From Actinomycetes bacterium (GTDB lineage Bacteria > Actinomycetota > Actinomycetes > Actinomycetales > Microbacteriaceae): DNA of 64,000 bases. The stretch covers positions 15,640 through 79,639 of the forward strand of contig JAEYVZ010000021.1 of NCBI GenBank assembly GCA_023431405.1, read 5' to 3'. Position 1 is the stretch's first letter, and every line of letters starts with the position of its first letter. Below the pieces are notes generated by a model. The model was given only the letters and a program-made list of their open reading frames with translations. It was not told the origin of the DNA and ran no database searches. Shown piece after piece: positions 38,628 through 47,363 of this stretch. The position numbers and the translations under genes were made by a program.

Positions 38628-39854
38628 ATGGATGACCGCACCCTCACCCCGCGCCACGTCAAGGTCGCCGTGATCGGCGGCGGCAATGGCGGCCTGTCGA
38701 TCGCGGGGCGGCTGCGCCGCCGGGGCGTGAGCGGCGTCGTCGTGATCGAGCCCCGGTCGGAGCACTGCTATCAGCCGCTGCTGTCGCACGTCGCAGGCGG
38801 CACCGCGCGGGCGAGCGAGGCCGTGCGCCCGCAGGGTGCGGTCACACCGAAGGGCGTGACGTGGGTGCAGGATGCCGTCGCCCACATCGATCCGGAGCGG
38901 AACCGGGTCGAGCTCGGCAGCGGAGGGACCCTGGAGTACGAGCACCTGATCGTCGCGGCCGGCATCCGCCAGGACTGGGATGCCGTGCCCGGCTTGCCCG
39001 CCGCGATGCTCTCGCCCGCGGGGGCGTCGAACTATCTGCTCGACCTCGCCGCCAAGGCCTCGCCGCTGCTGCGGGATCTGACGAGCGGAACGGTCGTCTT
39101 CGTCCAGCCGCCCGGGCCGGCCTCGTGCGCCGGCGCGGCGCAGAAGCCGATGTATCAGGCGTGCGCGTACTGGCAGCGCACCGGGGTGCTCCCCGGCATC
39201 CGCGTCGTGCTTCTCGTGCCCGACCCGACGATCTTCGGGATCCCCGAGATCGACGCGGAACTCGAGCGGAAGATCGCCGAGTACGGCATCGAGGTGCACA
39301 CGAACTCCCGGGTGCAGGAGATCGACGCCGACCAGCGGACGGTCGTGTTCACGACCGGATCTCCCACGGCGAGCGTCCCGCGGGCGCACAGCGTCACCTA
39401 CGACGCGCTCATGGTGGAGCCGCCGCAGTCGGCCCACCCCTTCATCGAGGCGAGCGGACTGTCGGGCACGGACGCCGCGGGCTTCGTCGATGTCGACCCC
39501 CGCACCCTCCGCCACCGCCGCTTCGCCAACGTGTGGGCGTTGGGAGACGCGGCCGCGACGACGAACTCGAAGTCGGGAGGCGCACTGAGGAAGCAGACGA
39601 AGGTGCTCGCCGACAACCTCAGCGCCGTGCTCGCCGGCAGCGCTCCCATTGCCGAATACGACGGCTACGGGGTCTGCCCGTTCACGGTCTCACGGTCGAC
39701 CGCGGTGTTCGCGGAGTTCGACGACCACCTGCGCCTGACACCGAGCATCCCGCTCTGGCGCACCTCGTATCGGGAGAGCAGGCTCTCCTGGATCATCGAT
39801 CGCCACGTCTTCCCCTACGTCTACTGGCACCTGATCCTGCAGGGCCGGGCCTGA
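38628..39854 (+). CDS. Type II sulfide:quinone oxidoreductase-like flavoprotein
   Basis: A 408-residue FAD/NAD(P)-fold oxidoreductase. FAD motif VAVIGGGNGGLSIAG (13-27). The active-site block PASCAGAAQKPMYQACAYW has Cys167 and Cys179, and a distal cysteine lies in YDGYGVCPFTVS. These match type II (SQRDL/SQOR-like) enzymes, which oxidise sulfide and pass electrons to quinone, with CAGA-QK and the YDGY--CP block especially alike. It would act at the inner membrane face in sulfide detoxification. No persulfide dioxygenase or rhodanese is adjacent. Confidence 0.85.
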   Translation: MDDRTLTPRHVKVAVIGGGNGGLSIAGRLRRRGVSGVVVIEPRSEHCYQPLLSHVAGGTARASEAVRPQGAVTPKGVTWVQDAVAHIDPERNRVELGSGGTLEYEHLIVAAGIRQDWDAVPGLPAAMLSPAGASNYLLDLAAKASPLLRDLTSGTVVFVQPPGPASCAGAAQKPMYQACAYWQRTGVLPGIRVVLLVPDPTIFGIPEIDAELERKIAEYGIEVHTNSRVQEIDADQRTVVFTTGSPTASVPRAHSVTYDALMVEPPQSAHPFIEASGLSGTDAAGFVDVDPRTLRHRRFANVWALGDAAATTNSKSGGALRKQTKVLADNLSAVLAGSAPIAEYDGYGVCPFTVSRSTAVFAEFDDHLRLTPSIPLWRTSYRESRLSWIIDRHVFPYVYWHLILQGRA

Positions 39855-39882
39855 GCGCGGTCGCAACCAGAGGCCGGGGATG

Positions 39883-41352
39883 TCAACTCCGCAGGATGTC
39901 GACGGAGCGCGTGAGTCCGAGCGGATTCGCCTCCTGCAGCTCCGGGGGGAGCGCCTCGTCCGGAAAACCCTGGAAGACGACCGGTCGCAGGAAGCGCGCG
40001 ACAGCGGTGAGTCCGACCGACGTGTGGAGCGGAGACGTGGATGCCGGATACGGACCGCCGTGCATCATCGCCGGTGACACCGTGACCCCGGTGGGCCAGC
40101 CGTTCCAGATCACTCGTCCGCTCTCGCGCACCGCCGCCCCCACGAGGGTCTCGATGCCCCGGTCGGAAAGATGCTGGGCGTGGATGGTCGAGGTGAGCGT
40201 ACCGCCGACGGCCGTCGCTGCCGCGGGGAGTCGGTCGACATCGTCGTATTCCACGACGAGCGCGCTCGGCCCGAAGCGCTCGGTCGTGAGCGTCTCGACG
40301 TTCTCGAGGAACGTGTCGATCGTGGTGGCGAGCAGAGTGGGCGCATGCCCGAGGTCGGTCTCCACACCGGCGGCCACGACGTCGACCCCGTCCACTGCGG
40401 CGAGCAGGTCGCCGGTGGACGTGTATGAGGCGGCGATCCGATCGTTGAGCAGCCGTGCCGCAGGAATCGCATTCACGCGCTCCCGCGCGGCAGCGGCGAA
40501 TCCCTCGCCTCGCGGCACGAAGATCAGCCCGGGCTTCGTGCAGAGCTGTCCCGCCGCCAGTGTGTACGAGTCGACGAACCCCGCGACGATGTCGCCGCGG
40601 CGCGCGTCCATCGCTTCGCGGCTCACATAGACCGGGTTGATGCTGCCCAGCTCGCCGTAGAACGGGATCGGGACGGGACGGCTGCTGGCGATGTCGAACA
40701 GCGCCCGGCCGCCGGGGGTGGATCCCGTGAATGCCGCCGCGCGGATGTCGGGGTGCCGCAGCAGACGTACGCCGGCCTCGTGCCCCTCGACGAGGGCGAA
40801 CACACCGGCGTCGAAGGCCGTCTCGATCACAGCGCCGTGGACGACGTCTGCTGTCGCTCGCGCCAGCTGCGGGTGACCGGGATGCGCCTTGACGATGACG
40901 GGGCAACCTGCGGCGAGCGCCGATGCCGTGTCACCACCGGCGACGCTGAAGGCGAAGGGGAAGTTGCTGGCCGCGAAGACCGCCACCGGTCCGAGCGGCT
41001 GCATGACCGAACGCAGATCCGGCGAGGGGCCCGCGAGCGGGAAGGCGGGATCGGAATGCTCGATGGAGATGCCGAGCTGGCGCCCGTCGAGCAGGAGCCG
41101 CGCGAATGCCCTCAGCTGGTAGCTCGTGCGCGCAAGCTCACCCGTGAGGCGCGCCTGCGCGATGTGGGTCTCACGGTGAGCGATAGGAACGACCTCGTCT
41201 GCGGCCGCATCGAGACGGTCGGCGATAGCGGTGAGCAACCGGGCCCGGGAGCGGTAGCCGGCTGCGGCGAAGGGTGCGGCGGCGGCGGCCGCGCGCGCGA
41301 CGGCGATGTCGACGTCTTGGGGATCGGACTCGATCAGGTTCGAAGTGGTCAT
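39883..41352 (-). CDS. Alpha-ketoglutarate semialdehyde dehydrogenase-type aldehyde dehydrogenase
   Basis: A 489-residue NAD(P)+ aldehyde dehydrogenase. Catalytic Cys271 in GQLCTKPG, Glu234 in FYGELGSINP, oxyanion Asn130 in FAASNFPFAF, and cofactor loop FTGST (208-212). The ASNFPFAFSVAGGDTASALA block is typical of the 2,5-dioxovalerate (ketoglutarate semialdehyde) dehydrogenases that end oxidative pentose and hexarate pathways. Last gene of the importer/dehydratase operon; its start overlaps the FAH gene by 4 bp. It converts ketoglutarate semialdehyde to 2-oxoglutarate. Confidence 0.9.
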   Translation of the reverse strand: MTTSNLIESDPQDVDIAVARAAAAAAPFAAAGYRSRARLLTAIADRLDAAADEVVPIAHRETHIAQARLTGELARTSYQLRAFARLLLDGRQLGISIEHSDPAFPLAGPSPDLRSVMQPLGPVAVFAASNFPFAFSVAGGDTASALAAGCPVIVKAHPGHPQLARATADVVHGAVIETAFDAGVFALVEGHEAGVRLLRHPDIRAAAFTGSTPGGRALFDIASSRPVPIPFYGELGSINPVYVSREAMDARRGDIVAGFVDSYTLAAGQLCTKPGLIFVPRGEGFAAAARERVNAIPAARLLNDRIAASYTSTGDLLAAVDGVDVVAAGVETDLGHAPTLLATTIDTFLENVETLTTERFGPSALVVEYDDVDRLPAAATAVGGTLTSTIHAQHLSDRGIETLVGAAVRESGRVIWNGWPTGVTVSPAMMHGGPYPASTSPLHTSVGLTAVARFLRPVVFQGFPDEALPPELQEANPLGLTRSVDILRS

Positions 41353-42197
41353 CGTTCCTCCAGGTATCGCCAGGGCTCGACGCCCGTGCGCACAGTGTTG
41401 GTGAGTTCGCCGATGTCGTCGATGCGGATGGTCACCCGGTCGCCGTCGGTCAGAGTGAAGTCGTCGCTCGGCACGATGCCGGTTCCCGTCGACAGCCAGG
41501 CGCCGTCAGGGAAGTTCTCTGCCCGGTACAGGTACGAGACCAAGTCGGGGAAGCCGCGGACGATGTCTGACGTGGTCGTCTCCGCCTCCACGACGACGAT
41601 CCCGTCCCGCTCGACGGTGAGACGGATGGTCAGTCGTGTCGCATCCACCTCCCAGGCGGGCCGCAGTCGTGCCCCGAGAGCGCACGCCCCCGCGTATACC
41701 TTCGCCTGCGGCAGATACAGCGGATTCTCGCCCTCGATCGAGCGCGAGCTCACGTCGTTGCACACCCCGTAGGCGACGATCTCGCCGAAACGGTTGGCCA
41801 CCACGGCGAGTTCGGGCTCGGGGACGTCCCAGACGGAGTCGTTCCGGATGCCGATCTCCTCGCCGTCGGTGACGGTGCGCCAAGCGACGCTCTTGAAGAA
41901 CAGCTCCGGCCGCTCGGCGGTGTAGACGCGGTCGTAGATGTCCGGGTCGGCCGACTCGCCCATCCGTGCGACGCGTGATCGCTGGTAGGTCACCCCGCTC
42001 GCCCAGACCTCTGTCCTGCCGTCGATCGGCGGCAGTGACGCCGCATCCTCCGCCGCGGGCAGGTTCGATTCGACCATGGCCCGGATGTCGTCCAGGCGAT
42101 GTCTGAGGAGCTCGGCCATCGACGTGACGGGGAGCAGGAAGACTCCGCCGTCGCGTTCCAGCACGATCCGATCGCCGACGGTCCGTCTCAGGTGCAT
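41349..42197 (-). CDS. FAH-family 2-keto-3-deoxy-pentonate dehydratase (KdaD-like)
   Basis: A 282-residue fumarylacetoacetate hydrolase-fold protein. Metal ligands are visible as Glu127 and Glu129 (VPEPEL) and Asp148 (CNDVSSRSIEG). FAH-family 2-dehydro-3-deoxy-D-arabinonate dehydratase of archaeal D-arabinose oxidation makes ketoglutarate semialdehyde, the substrate of the dehydrogenase encoded next. With the sugar-acid dehydratase 14 bp upstream, the three enzymes form a complete pentonate-to-2-oxoglutarate set. Other acylpyruvase activities cannot be excluded from sequence. Confidence 0.87.
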   Translation of the reverse strand: MHLRRTVGDRIVLERDGGVFLLPVTSMAELLRHRLDDIRAMVESNLPAAEDAASLPPIDGRTEVWASGVTYQRSRVARMGESADPDIYDRVYTAERPELFFKSVAWRTVTDGEEIGIRNDSVWDVPEPELAVVANRFGEIVAYGVCNDVSSRSIEGENPLYLPQAKVYAGACALGARLRPAWEVDATRLTIRLTVERDGIVVVEAETTTSDIVRGFPDLVSYLYRAENFPDGAWLSTGTGIVPSDDFTLTDGDRVTIRIDDIGELTNTVRTGVEPWRYLEER

Positions 42198-42210
42198 GTC
42201 TTTCTCCTTG

Positions 42211-43416
42211 TCAGTCGACGGTCACAGCGGAGGGCGCCGATGCGAAGTACGACCGGGCATCGGGCGGGCGGATGTCGGCCACGACGTCGGTGAACAACCG
42301 CATCGGATGCGGGGTGTAGGGGTGCTCGGCGATCGCGTCGAAGTCGAGCTCGATGCCGAGACCGACTCCGTCGGGGATCAGCACGTCGCCGTCTTCGGTC
42401 AGGGCGAGCGCCTCGTTCGAGATGTCACCGCGCCACGGAACGTCGACCGCCATGATCTCGAGATAGCGGAAGTTGGGCAGCGTGGCGCCCAGTTGGAGCG
42501 TGGCCGCCGTGCTCAACGGTCCGCTCGGGTTGTGCGGGGCGAAGGGCACGTAGTGCGCCGCGGCGAGAGTCGAGATGAAGCTCAGCTCCATCAGACCTCC
42601 CGCGTGGGTGACGTCGGGCTGCACGAAGTCGACCGCGTTGCGCGCGAGAACGGGCATGAAGGCATGACGACCGAACCAGCGCTCGCCCGCGGCTATGGCG
42701 ACCGGGGACTTCGAGCGGATCTCCACGAGGGCGTCGATGCCGTCGGGCGGGCACGGCTCTTCGAAGAAGACCGGCTGGAACTGCTCCAGCTCGCGGGCGA
42801 CCCGGATCGCGGTCGGCACGTCGAACCGCCCGTGCCCTTCGATGAACAGCTCGATGTCGTCTCCGACCGCCTCACGCACCGCTTCCACCGGCTCCAGCAT
42901 GCGTCGCAGGTCGCGCGGCTTCACCTCGAGGTCGGCTGCCTCGAACGGGTCCCATTTGAGTCCGCGGAATCCCTGCTGCACGGTCGTGCGCGCAGCCTCG
43001 GCGAACTCTTCGGGTGTACGTGCGCCCGAGAACCATCCGTTCGCGTACGCCCGGACTCGGTCGCGCGTCTGCCCGCCGAGCAGGCGATGCACGGGCACCT
43101 CGAGCGCCCGTGCGGATACGTCCCACATCGCCACCTCGAGGGCGCTGAGGGCAGTCATGGTGACCGGGCCGCCGCGCCAGTAGGCATCGCGGTTCAGTTC
43201 GTAGATCGTCTGCGAGATCGCGAAGGCGTCACGGCCCTTCACGGCATCCGCGAGGATGTCCACCGCGCCGCGCACCGCAAGTTCCTGTCCTTCCAGGGTC
43301 GCCTCTGCCACCCCGGTGATCCCTTCGTCGGTGCTCAGCACCAGGAAGACGAGATTGGTCCGATAGAAGTCGACGACAACGGTCTCGACGTTGGTGATCC
43401 TCATATGAGCGGTCAT
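42211..43416 (-). CDS. Enolase-superfamily sugar-acid dehydratase (DgoD-like)
   Basis: A 401-residue mandelate racemase/muconate lactonising enzyme-family dehydratase. Metal ligands Glu193 (FIEGHGR), Glu219 (FFEEP) and Glu245 (AAGERW) keep the 26/26 spacing of E. coli galactonate dehydratase (183/209/235), and the catalytic histidines His195 and His295 keep its 100-residue spacing (185/285). It would dehydrate an aldonate such as D-arabinonate, D-xylonate or D-galactonate to the 2-keto-3-deoxy acid; the FAH gene and KGSADH downstream favour a pentonate. The ATG at 43416 overlaps the permease stop (ATGA). Confidence 0.92.
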   Translation of the reverse strand: MTAHMRITNVETVVVDFYRTNLVFLVLSTDEGITGVAEATLEGQELAVRGAVDILADAVKGRDAFAISQTIYELNRDAYWRGGPVTMTALSALEVAMWDVSARALEVPVHRLLGGQTRDRVRAYANGWFSGARTPEEFAEAARTTVQQGFRGLKWDPFEAADLEVKPRDLRRMLEPVEAVREAVGDDIELFIEGHGRFDVPTAIRVARELEQFQPVFFEEPCPPDGIDALVEIRSKSPVAIAAGERWFGRHAFMPVLARNAVDFVQPDVTHAGGLMELSFISTLAAAHYVPFAPHNPSGPLSTAATLQLGATLPNFRYLEIMAVDVPWRGDISNEALALTEDGDVLIPDGVGLGIELDFDAIAEHPYTPHPMRLFTDVVADIRPPDARSYFASAPSAVTVD

Positions 43417-44246
43417 CCCTTCACGGCCCCGGCGGTCATCCCGCCGACGACGTACTTTTGAGCGAACAGGTAGAACACGACAGCCGGCAGCGTGAAGAGG
43501 ATCGCGACCGACATGATGCTCTGAATGGACGTGTCCTGTTCTCCGATGAACCCGGCGACGCCGACGGATGCCGGCTGCAGGGACTTGTCGAAGATGAACG
43601 TGACCGCGAACACGTACTCGTTCCATGCGTGGAAGAACGCGATCACCGCCGCCGCAGCGATCGACGGCCCGATCAGCGGAACGATCACACGCAGGAGCAC
43701 CGTGGGCGCACGGCCGCCATCGACGCGGGTCGCCTCGTCCAGCTCCCGGGGGACGCTGTCGATCGCCCCTTTGAGGATGAGGGCCACCACCGGGAGCACG
43801 AAGGCCGTGTTGGCGAGGATGAGCCCGTGAAGCGAGTTCAGGAGCTCGGCGCGGCGGAACAGGGAGAACATCGGAACGACCAGGAGGGCCTCGGGCAGCA
43901 TCTGGGTGAAGAGCAGGGCCAGCCCGACCGCCGCTTTGCCGGCGAACGTGAAGCGTGAGAGCGCGTAGGCGAGCGGCACCCCGAGCGAGAGGGAGAGCAC
44001 GGTGGTGCCGACGGCGACGATCAGACTGTTCAGGAGCCAGCGGAGCACCTCGCCGTCACGCAATGCCTCGGCGAAGATGCCGAACTGCGTGAAGTCCGGG
44101 AGGAGCGCGACCTGCCCGCCGAACAGGTCGCTGTCGGAGGTCAGTGCGGTGACCAGCATCCAGTAGATCGGGAACACGGCCAGCCCCAAGACCACGAGGA
44201 CGGCGATCATGCGGGCGGTGACACCGAGGCGGCGTGTGCGTTTCAT
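43413..44246 (-). CDS. Sugar/sugar-acid ABC transporter permease (MalG type)
   Basis: A 277-residue CUT1 permease with about six membrane spans and the EAA-loop equivalent EATRVDGGRAPTVL. ATG 44246 overlaps the upstream permease stop by 4 bp, and its own stop overlaps the dehydratase start, so translation is coupled through the operon. Substrate inferred from the enzymes: a pentonate or its sugar. Confidence 0.9.
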   Translation of the reverse strand: MKRTRRLGVTARMIAVLVVLGLAVFPIYWMLVTALTSDSDLFGGQVALLPDFTQFGIFAEALRDGEVLRWLLNSLIVAVGTTVLSLSLGVPLAYALSRFTFAGKAAVGLALLFTQMLPEALLVVPMFSLFRRAELLNSLHGLILANTAFVLPVVALILKGAIDSVPRELDEATRVDGGRAPTVLLRVIVPLIGPSIAAAAVIAFFHAWNEYVFAVTFIFDKSLQPASVGVAGFIGEQDTSIQSIMSVAILFTLPAVVFYLFAQKYVVGGMTAGAVKG

Positions 44247-45166
44247 GATGCCCTTTCCGCGGCGCGCGCGACGAAGCGGCTTCCCGCGATCACGATGAGG
44301 GAGATGACGATCCCGACCATCCCGATCGCGGCCGCGACACCGAGCTGCTTGGAGTCGAATGCCTGTGAGTAGAGGTCGATGACGAGTGTGCGTGTCGTCC
44401 CGAGGGGACCGCCGCGGGTCATGAGCCAGATCAGTTCGAAGCGGCGCAGCGACCAGATGGTCATGAGCACCGCGACGAGTGCGAGCGTCGGTTTGAGCAC
44501 CTGGAAGGTCACGACGCGGAAGACCATCCATCGTCCGGCCCCGTCCATCTCCGCGGCTTCGACGAGCTCCTGGGGGACGGATTGAAGAGCGGAGAGCAGA
44601 ACGACGGCGACGAAGGGGACGAGCTGCCAGATCGTCGTCGCGAGGATCGCGACCATCGCGAGCGACGGATTGTCGAGCACGCCGCTGGCCCCGGTGTCGA
44701 TGCCGATGGCCCGGAGGACCTTCGTGAGGATGCCGTACTGCGCGTTGAGCATCCAGGTCGCGATGAGCGCGATGGCGATACTCGGGGCCGCCCAGGGCAC
44801 CGTGATCAGCGCCCGCGCGAAACCTCGCCCCGGAAAGCGTCCGTTCAGGAGCATGGCGACGAGGAGGCCGAGGCCCACCGAACCGGCGACGCACGCGACG
44901 ACGTAGACGAGCGTGGTCAGCAGCGTCTGCCGGAAGGAGGGGTCGGAGAAGATCGCGACGTAGTTGTCGAGTCCGACCCAGACGCTGGACGTGGGATTGA
45001 GCAGCGTGGTCTTCGTGAAGCTGAGATACACCTCCTGGACGAGCGGCACCCCCTGGAAGACGAGGATGTACAGAGCCGCGGGGGCGAGGAAGATGTACGG
45101 GGTCCAGCGACTCTCGAGCGTTCGTCGGCGTCGAGACGGCCGCACGGCCGGGGTGGTTCTAGACAT
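44243..45166 (-). CDS. Sugar/sugar-acid ABC transporter permease (MalF type)
   Basis: A 307-residue CUT1 permease with an Arg-rich N-terminus, about six membrane spans and the EAA loop EAAEMDGAGRWMVF. It pairs with the permease at 43413-44246. A hairpin (45179-45205) lies between it and the binding-protein gene. No ATPase is encoded nearby. Confidence 0.91.
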   Translation of the reverse strand: MSRTTPAVRPSRRRRTLESRWTPYIFLAPAALYILVFQGVPLVQEVYLSFTKTTLLNPTSSVWVGLDNYVAIFSDPSFRQTLLTTLVYVVACVAGSVGLGLLVAMLLNGRFPGRGFARALITVPWAAPSIAIALIATWMLNAQYGILTKVLRAIGIDTGASGVLDNPSLAMVAILATTIWQLVPFVAVVLLSALQSVPQELVEAAEMDGAGRWMVFRVVTFQVLKPTLALVAVLMTIWSLRRFELIWLMTRGGPLGTTRTLVIDLYSQAFDSKQLGVAAAIGMVGIVISLIVIAGSRFVARAAERAS

Positions 45167-45178
45167 GGTTCTCCCTGA

Positions 45179-45205
45179 GGGGTCTGGGCGCGGGGCCCAG
45201 ACCCC
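45179..45205 (-). terminator. Intercistronic hairpin between SBP and permease genes
   Basis: Perfect 11-bp inverted repeat (45179-45189 and 45195-45205, GGGGTCTGGGC and complement) with a 5-base loop, in the 51-bp gap after the binding-protein stop. Third example of this arrangement in the window. Confidence 0.65.
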
Positions 45206-45217
45206 GGGTCGGAGTGG

Positions 45218-46486
45218 TCAGCGGCCGACGAGGGCCTCAGCCCGCTCTTGGGCCTTGTCCATGGCGGTCTGCATGTCCTGCTGACCCTGAAGAGCCGCGA
45301 GGACCTCCGTGACGACGATGCTGCGGATGTCGGGGGTCTCCACCCCGAATCCGACGACGATCTGCGGCACGCCGGTCGCCGTCAGCTCGTCGAGGACAGG
45401 CAGGAACGGGAAGCGCTCGAGGCTTTCGGCGCTGCGCTCCGTGGGGGTCGCGACGCTGCTCGCACCGAGCACCTCCTGCAACGCCACCTGCTGTTCCGGC
45501 TCGAGCAGCCAGTTGATGAAGTCCAGAGCGGCATCTTTGTGCTTGCTGTTGGCGTTGATGACGATCGGCGCGAGCAGCGCCCCCTGCTTCTGCACAGGGA
45601 ACGGGATGCGGGCGACGCTGAAGTCGAGGTCGGGGTTCGCCGCGACCGTGGCGGTGACGTACCCGCCGTTGTTCAGCTCCATACCGACCTTTCCGGTGGC
45701 GAACATCTTGCGGAAGGTGGCAGCGTCGGTGCCCTTCGGGATGACGTTCGCGTCGTAGAGGTCCTGATACGCCTCCAGGCCCTTCACGACCTCCGGCGAG
45801 TTCAGGGTGAGGTTCTCGCCGTCGGACCAGTTGCCGCCGAAGCCGAGCACGTAGTTGAAGATGTCCTGCCACACGCCGGGCTCCTCGGCCTGGAGGTGGC
45901 GGAAGGCCAGTCCGTAGGTGTCGCCCGACGTCGTGGTCTTGGCGACCTCCACGAACTCGTCGAAGGTGGTGGGCACCTCCTCGATGAGGTCGCTGTTGTA
46001 GAACATGCCGTAGTTGGAGGCTTCGAAGATGACGCCGTAGCGCTCGCCGTCCACCGACAGATACTCATCGGGACCCGGGATCAGCTTCAGGGCCTCGGCG
46101 TCGATCTTGTCGGTGAGCGGTTCGAGCAGACCAGAACCCGCCGCGGCAGCGAACTCCGGCATGTCGAATCGGACGAGGTCCGGGCCTTCGCCGCCACCCA
46201 TCTGGGTGAGCACGGTCTGGCCGAAGGTCGGGTAGGGGACGGAGGCGGGCTTGACCGTGACGATGTCCTGGCTGCTGTTGTACTCGTCGATGAGCTTCTC
46301 CAGGCCCGGGCCGCGGCCGGGGTCACCCAGGGTGGATGCCGCGAAGGTGATGGTCGCGGGCTGGGGAGCTCCAGAGTCGCCGGTGGGAGACGTGGACGAG
46401 CATGCTGACAGGCTCAGGGCCGCGGTTGCGGCGAGCGCGATGGCGGCGACCGCGGCGCGGCGGCGCCGGGCGGGGATGACGGGCAT
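45218..46486 (-). CDS. Sugar/sugar-acid-binding lipoprotein (ABC transporter)
   Basis: A 422-residue family-1 solute-binding protein with a lipobox LSAC (Cys29) and a body starting ATITFAASTLGDPGRGPGLE. First gene of the operon binding protein, permease, permease, dehydratase, FAH enzyme, KGSADH. A divergent FadR-type regulator lies upstream across an AT-rich region. Confidence 0.92.
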   Translation of the reverse strand: MPVIPARRRRAAVAAIALAATAALSLSACSSTSPTGDSGAPQPATITFAASTLGDPGRGPGLEKLIDEYNSSQDIVTVKPASVPYPTFGQTVLTQMGGGEGPDLVRFDMPEFAAAAGSGLLEPLTDKIDAEALKLIPGPDEYLSVDGERYGVIFEASNYGMFYNSDLIEEVPTTFDEFVEVAKTTTSGDTYGLAFRHLQAEEPGVWQDIFNYVLGFGGNWSDGENLTLNSPEVVKGLEAYQDLYDANVIPKGTDAATFRKMFATGKVGMELNNGGYVTATVAANPDLDFSVARIPFPVQKQGALLAPIVINANSKHKDAALDFINWLLEPEQQVALQEVLGASSVATPTERSAESLERFPFLPVLDELTATGVPQIVVGFGVETPDIRSIVVTEVLAALQGQQDMQTAMDKAQERAEALVGR

Positions 46487-46534
46487 GGCTTACTCCTTCG
46501 TATGCGGGTTCGAGAAGAGCACCTGCGCTCTTTG

Positions 46535-46560
46535 TGACTATTATTACTATTAATAGGTGG
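46535..46560. promoter_or_regulatory. AT-rich promoter/operator region of pentonate operon
   Basis: An AT-rich patch in an otherwise GC-rich 126-bp divergent region. It contains the perfect palindrome CTATTAATAG (46547-46556) and a related CTATTATTA just before. It could hold -10 elements for either direction or the FadR-type regulator's operator. Confidence 0.45.
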
Positions 46561-46612
46561 AATCTCAAAGCACGTGGTTCTCCCGCATTCCGGAAAGGTA
46601 AGGTCCATACTC

Positions 46613-47320
46613 ATGGCTGACCTTCACGCCAACCTCGTCGGGGAGCTCGGCCTGCGAATCGTCCGCGGTGACTGGGCACCGGGCGAGCGCATCGACGTCG
46701 ACGCGCTGGAGCCGATTCTGGGCGCCAGCAAGACGGCGATCCGCGAAGCGCTGCGCGTCATCCGGGAGAAGGGCCTCATCGACTCCTGGCCGAAACGGGG
46801 GACCTTCGTGCGCAGCCGCGACGCGTGGAAGCTGCTGGACGGCGACGTGATCCTCTGGCGCAGAGCGGCCCGACGCGATGACGACCGACTGCTGTCGGAA
46901 CTGTCTCAGATGCGCGACATCATCGAGCCGGCATCTGCGCGCCTGGCTGCACAGTTCCGTACGCCGGAGGACATCGCGGCGCTCGAGCGCGCCTTCGCCG
47001 AGTTCGCCGCCGCCGGCGAAGACGTCAACCGACTGGAATCCGCCGATCTCGAATTCCACCGCCGCCTGCTCCTCGCAACGCACAACGAGCTGATGATCCG
47101 TCTCGACGTCGTGGTGGTCAATGCGGTCGACGCGCGAAACCGCATCCAGCATCACCCGGGAGCACCGTGGATGGACCCGGTGCCCGACCATCGGCGCGTG
47201 CTGGAAGCAGTCATCGCCGGGCAGCCAGACGAAGCCGAAGCCGCGATGAAGTACGCCCTGCGCGAGTCCGATCGCGACCTCCGCAGCGGCGAGCCCCCTT
47301 TCGAACGCCTCGGCGGCTGA
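46613..47320 (+). CDS. FadR/GntR-family regulator
   Basis: A 235-residue GntR regulator of the FadR subfamily: winged HTH (about 5-72, LEPILGASKTAIREALRVIREKGL) and a helical FCD ligand-binding domain (about 85-225, MRDIIEPASARLAA, LEFHRRLLLATHNELM). The FCD histidines bind metal and a carboxylate ligand in this family, so a sugar acid or keto acid is a likely effector. It is divergent from the pentonate operon, which it probably controls. The ATG at 46613 is chosen because the HTH begins immediately. Confidence 0.93.
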   Translation: MADLHANLVGELGLRIVRGDWAPGERIDVDALEPILGASKTAIREALRVIREKGLIDSWPKRGTFVRSRDAWKLLDGDVILWRRAARRDDDRLLSELSQMRDIIEPASARLAAQFRTPEDIAALERAFAEFAAAGEDVNRLESADLEFHRRLLLATHNELMIRLDVVVVNAVDARNRIQHHPGAPWMDPVPDHRRVLEAVIAGQPDEAEAAMKYALRESDRDLRSGEPPFERLGG

Positions 47321-47363
47321 CCTCACCCCGCGAAGTACGGCCGTCGGCGTCCTGCTCGCCCCA

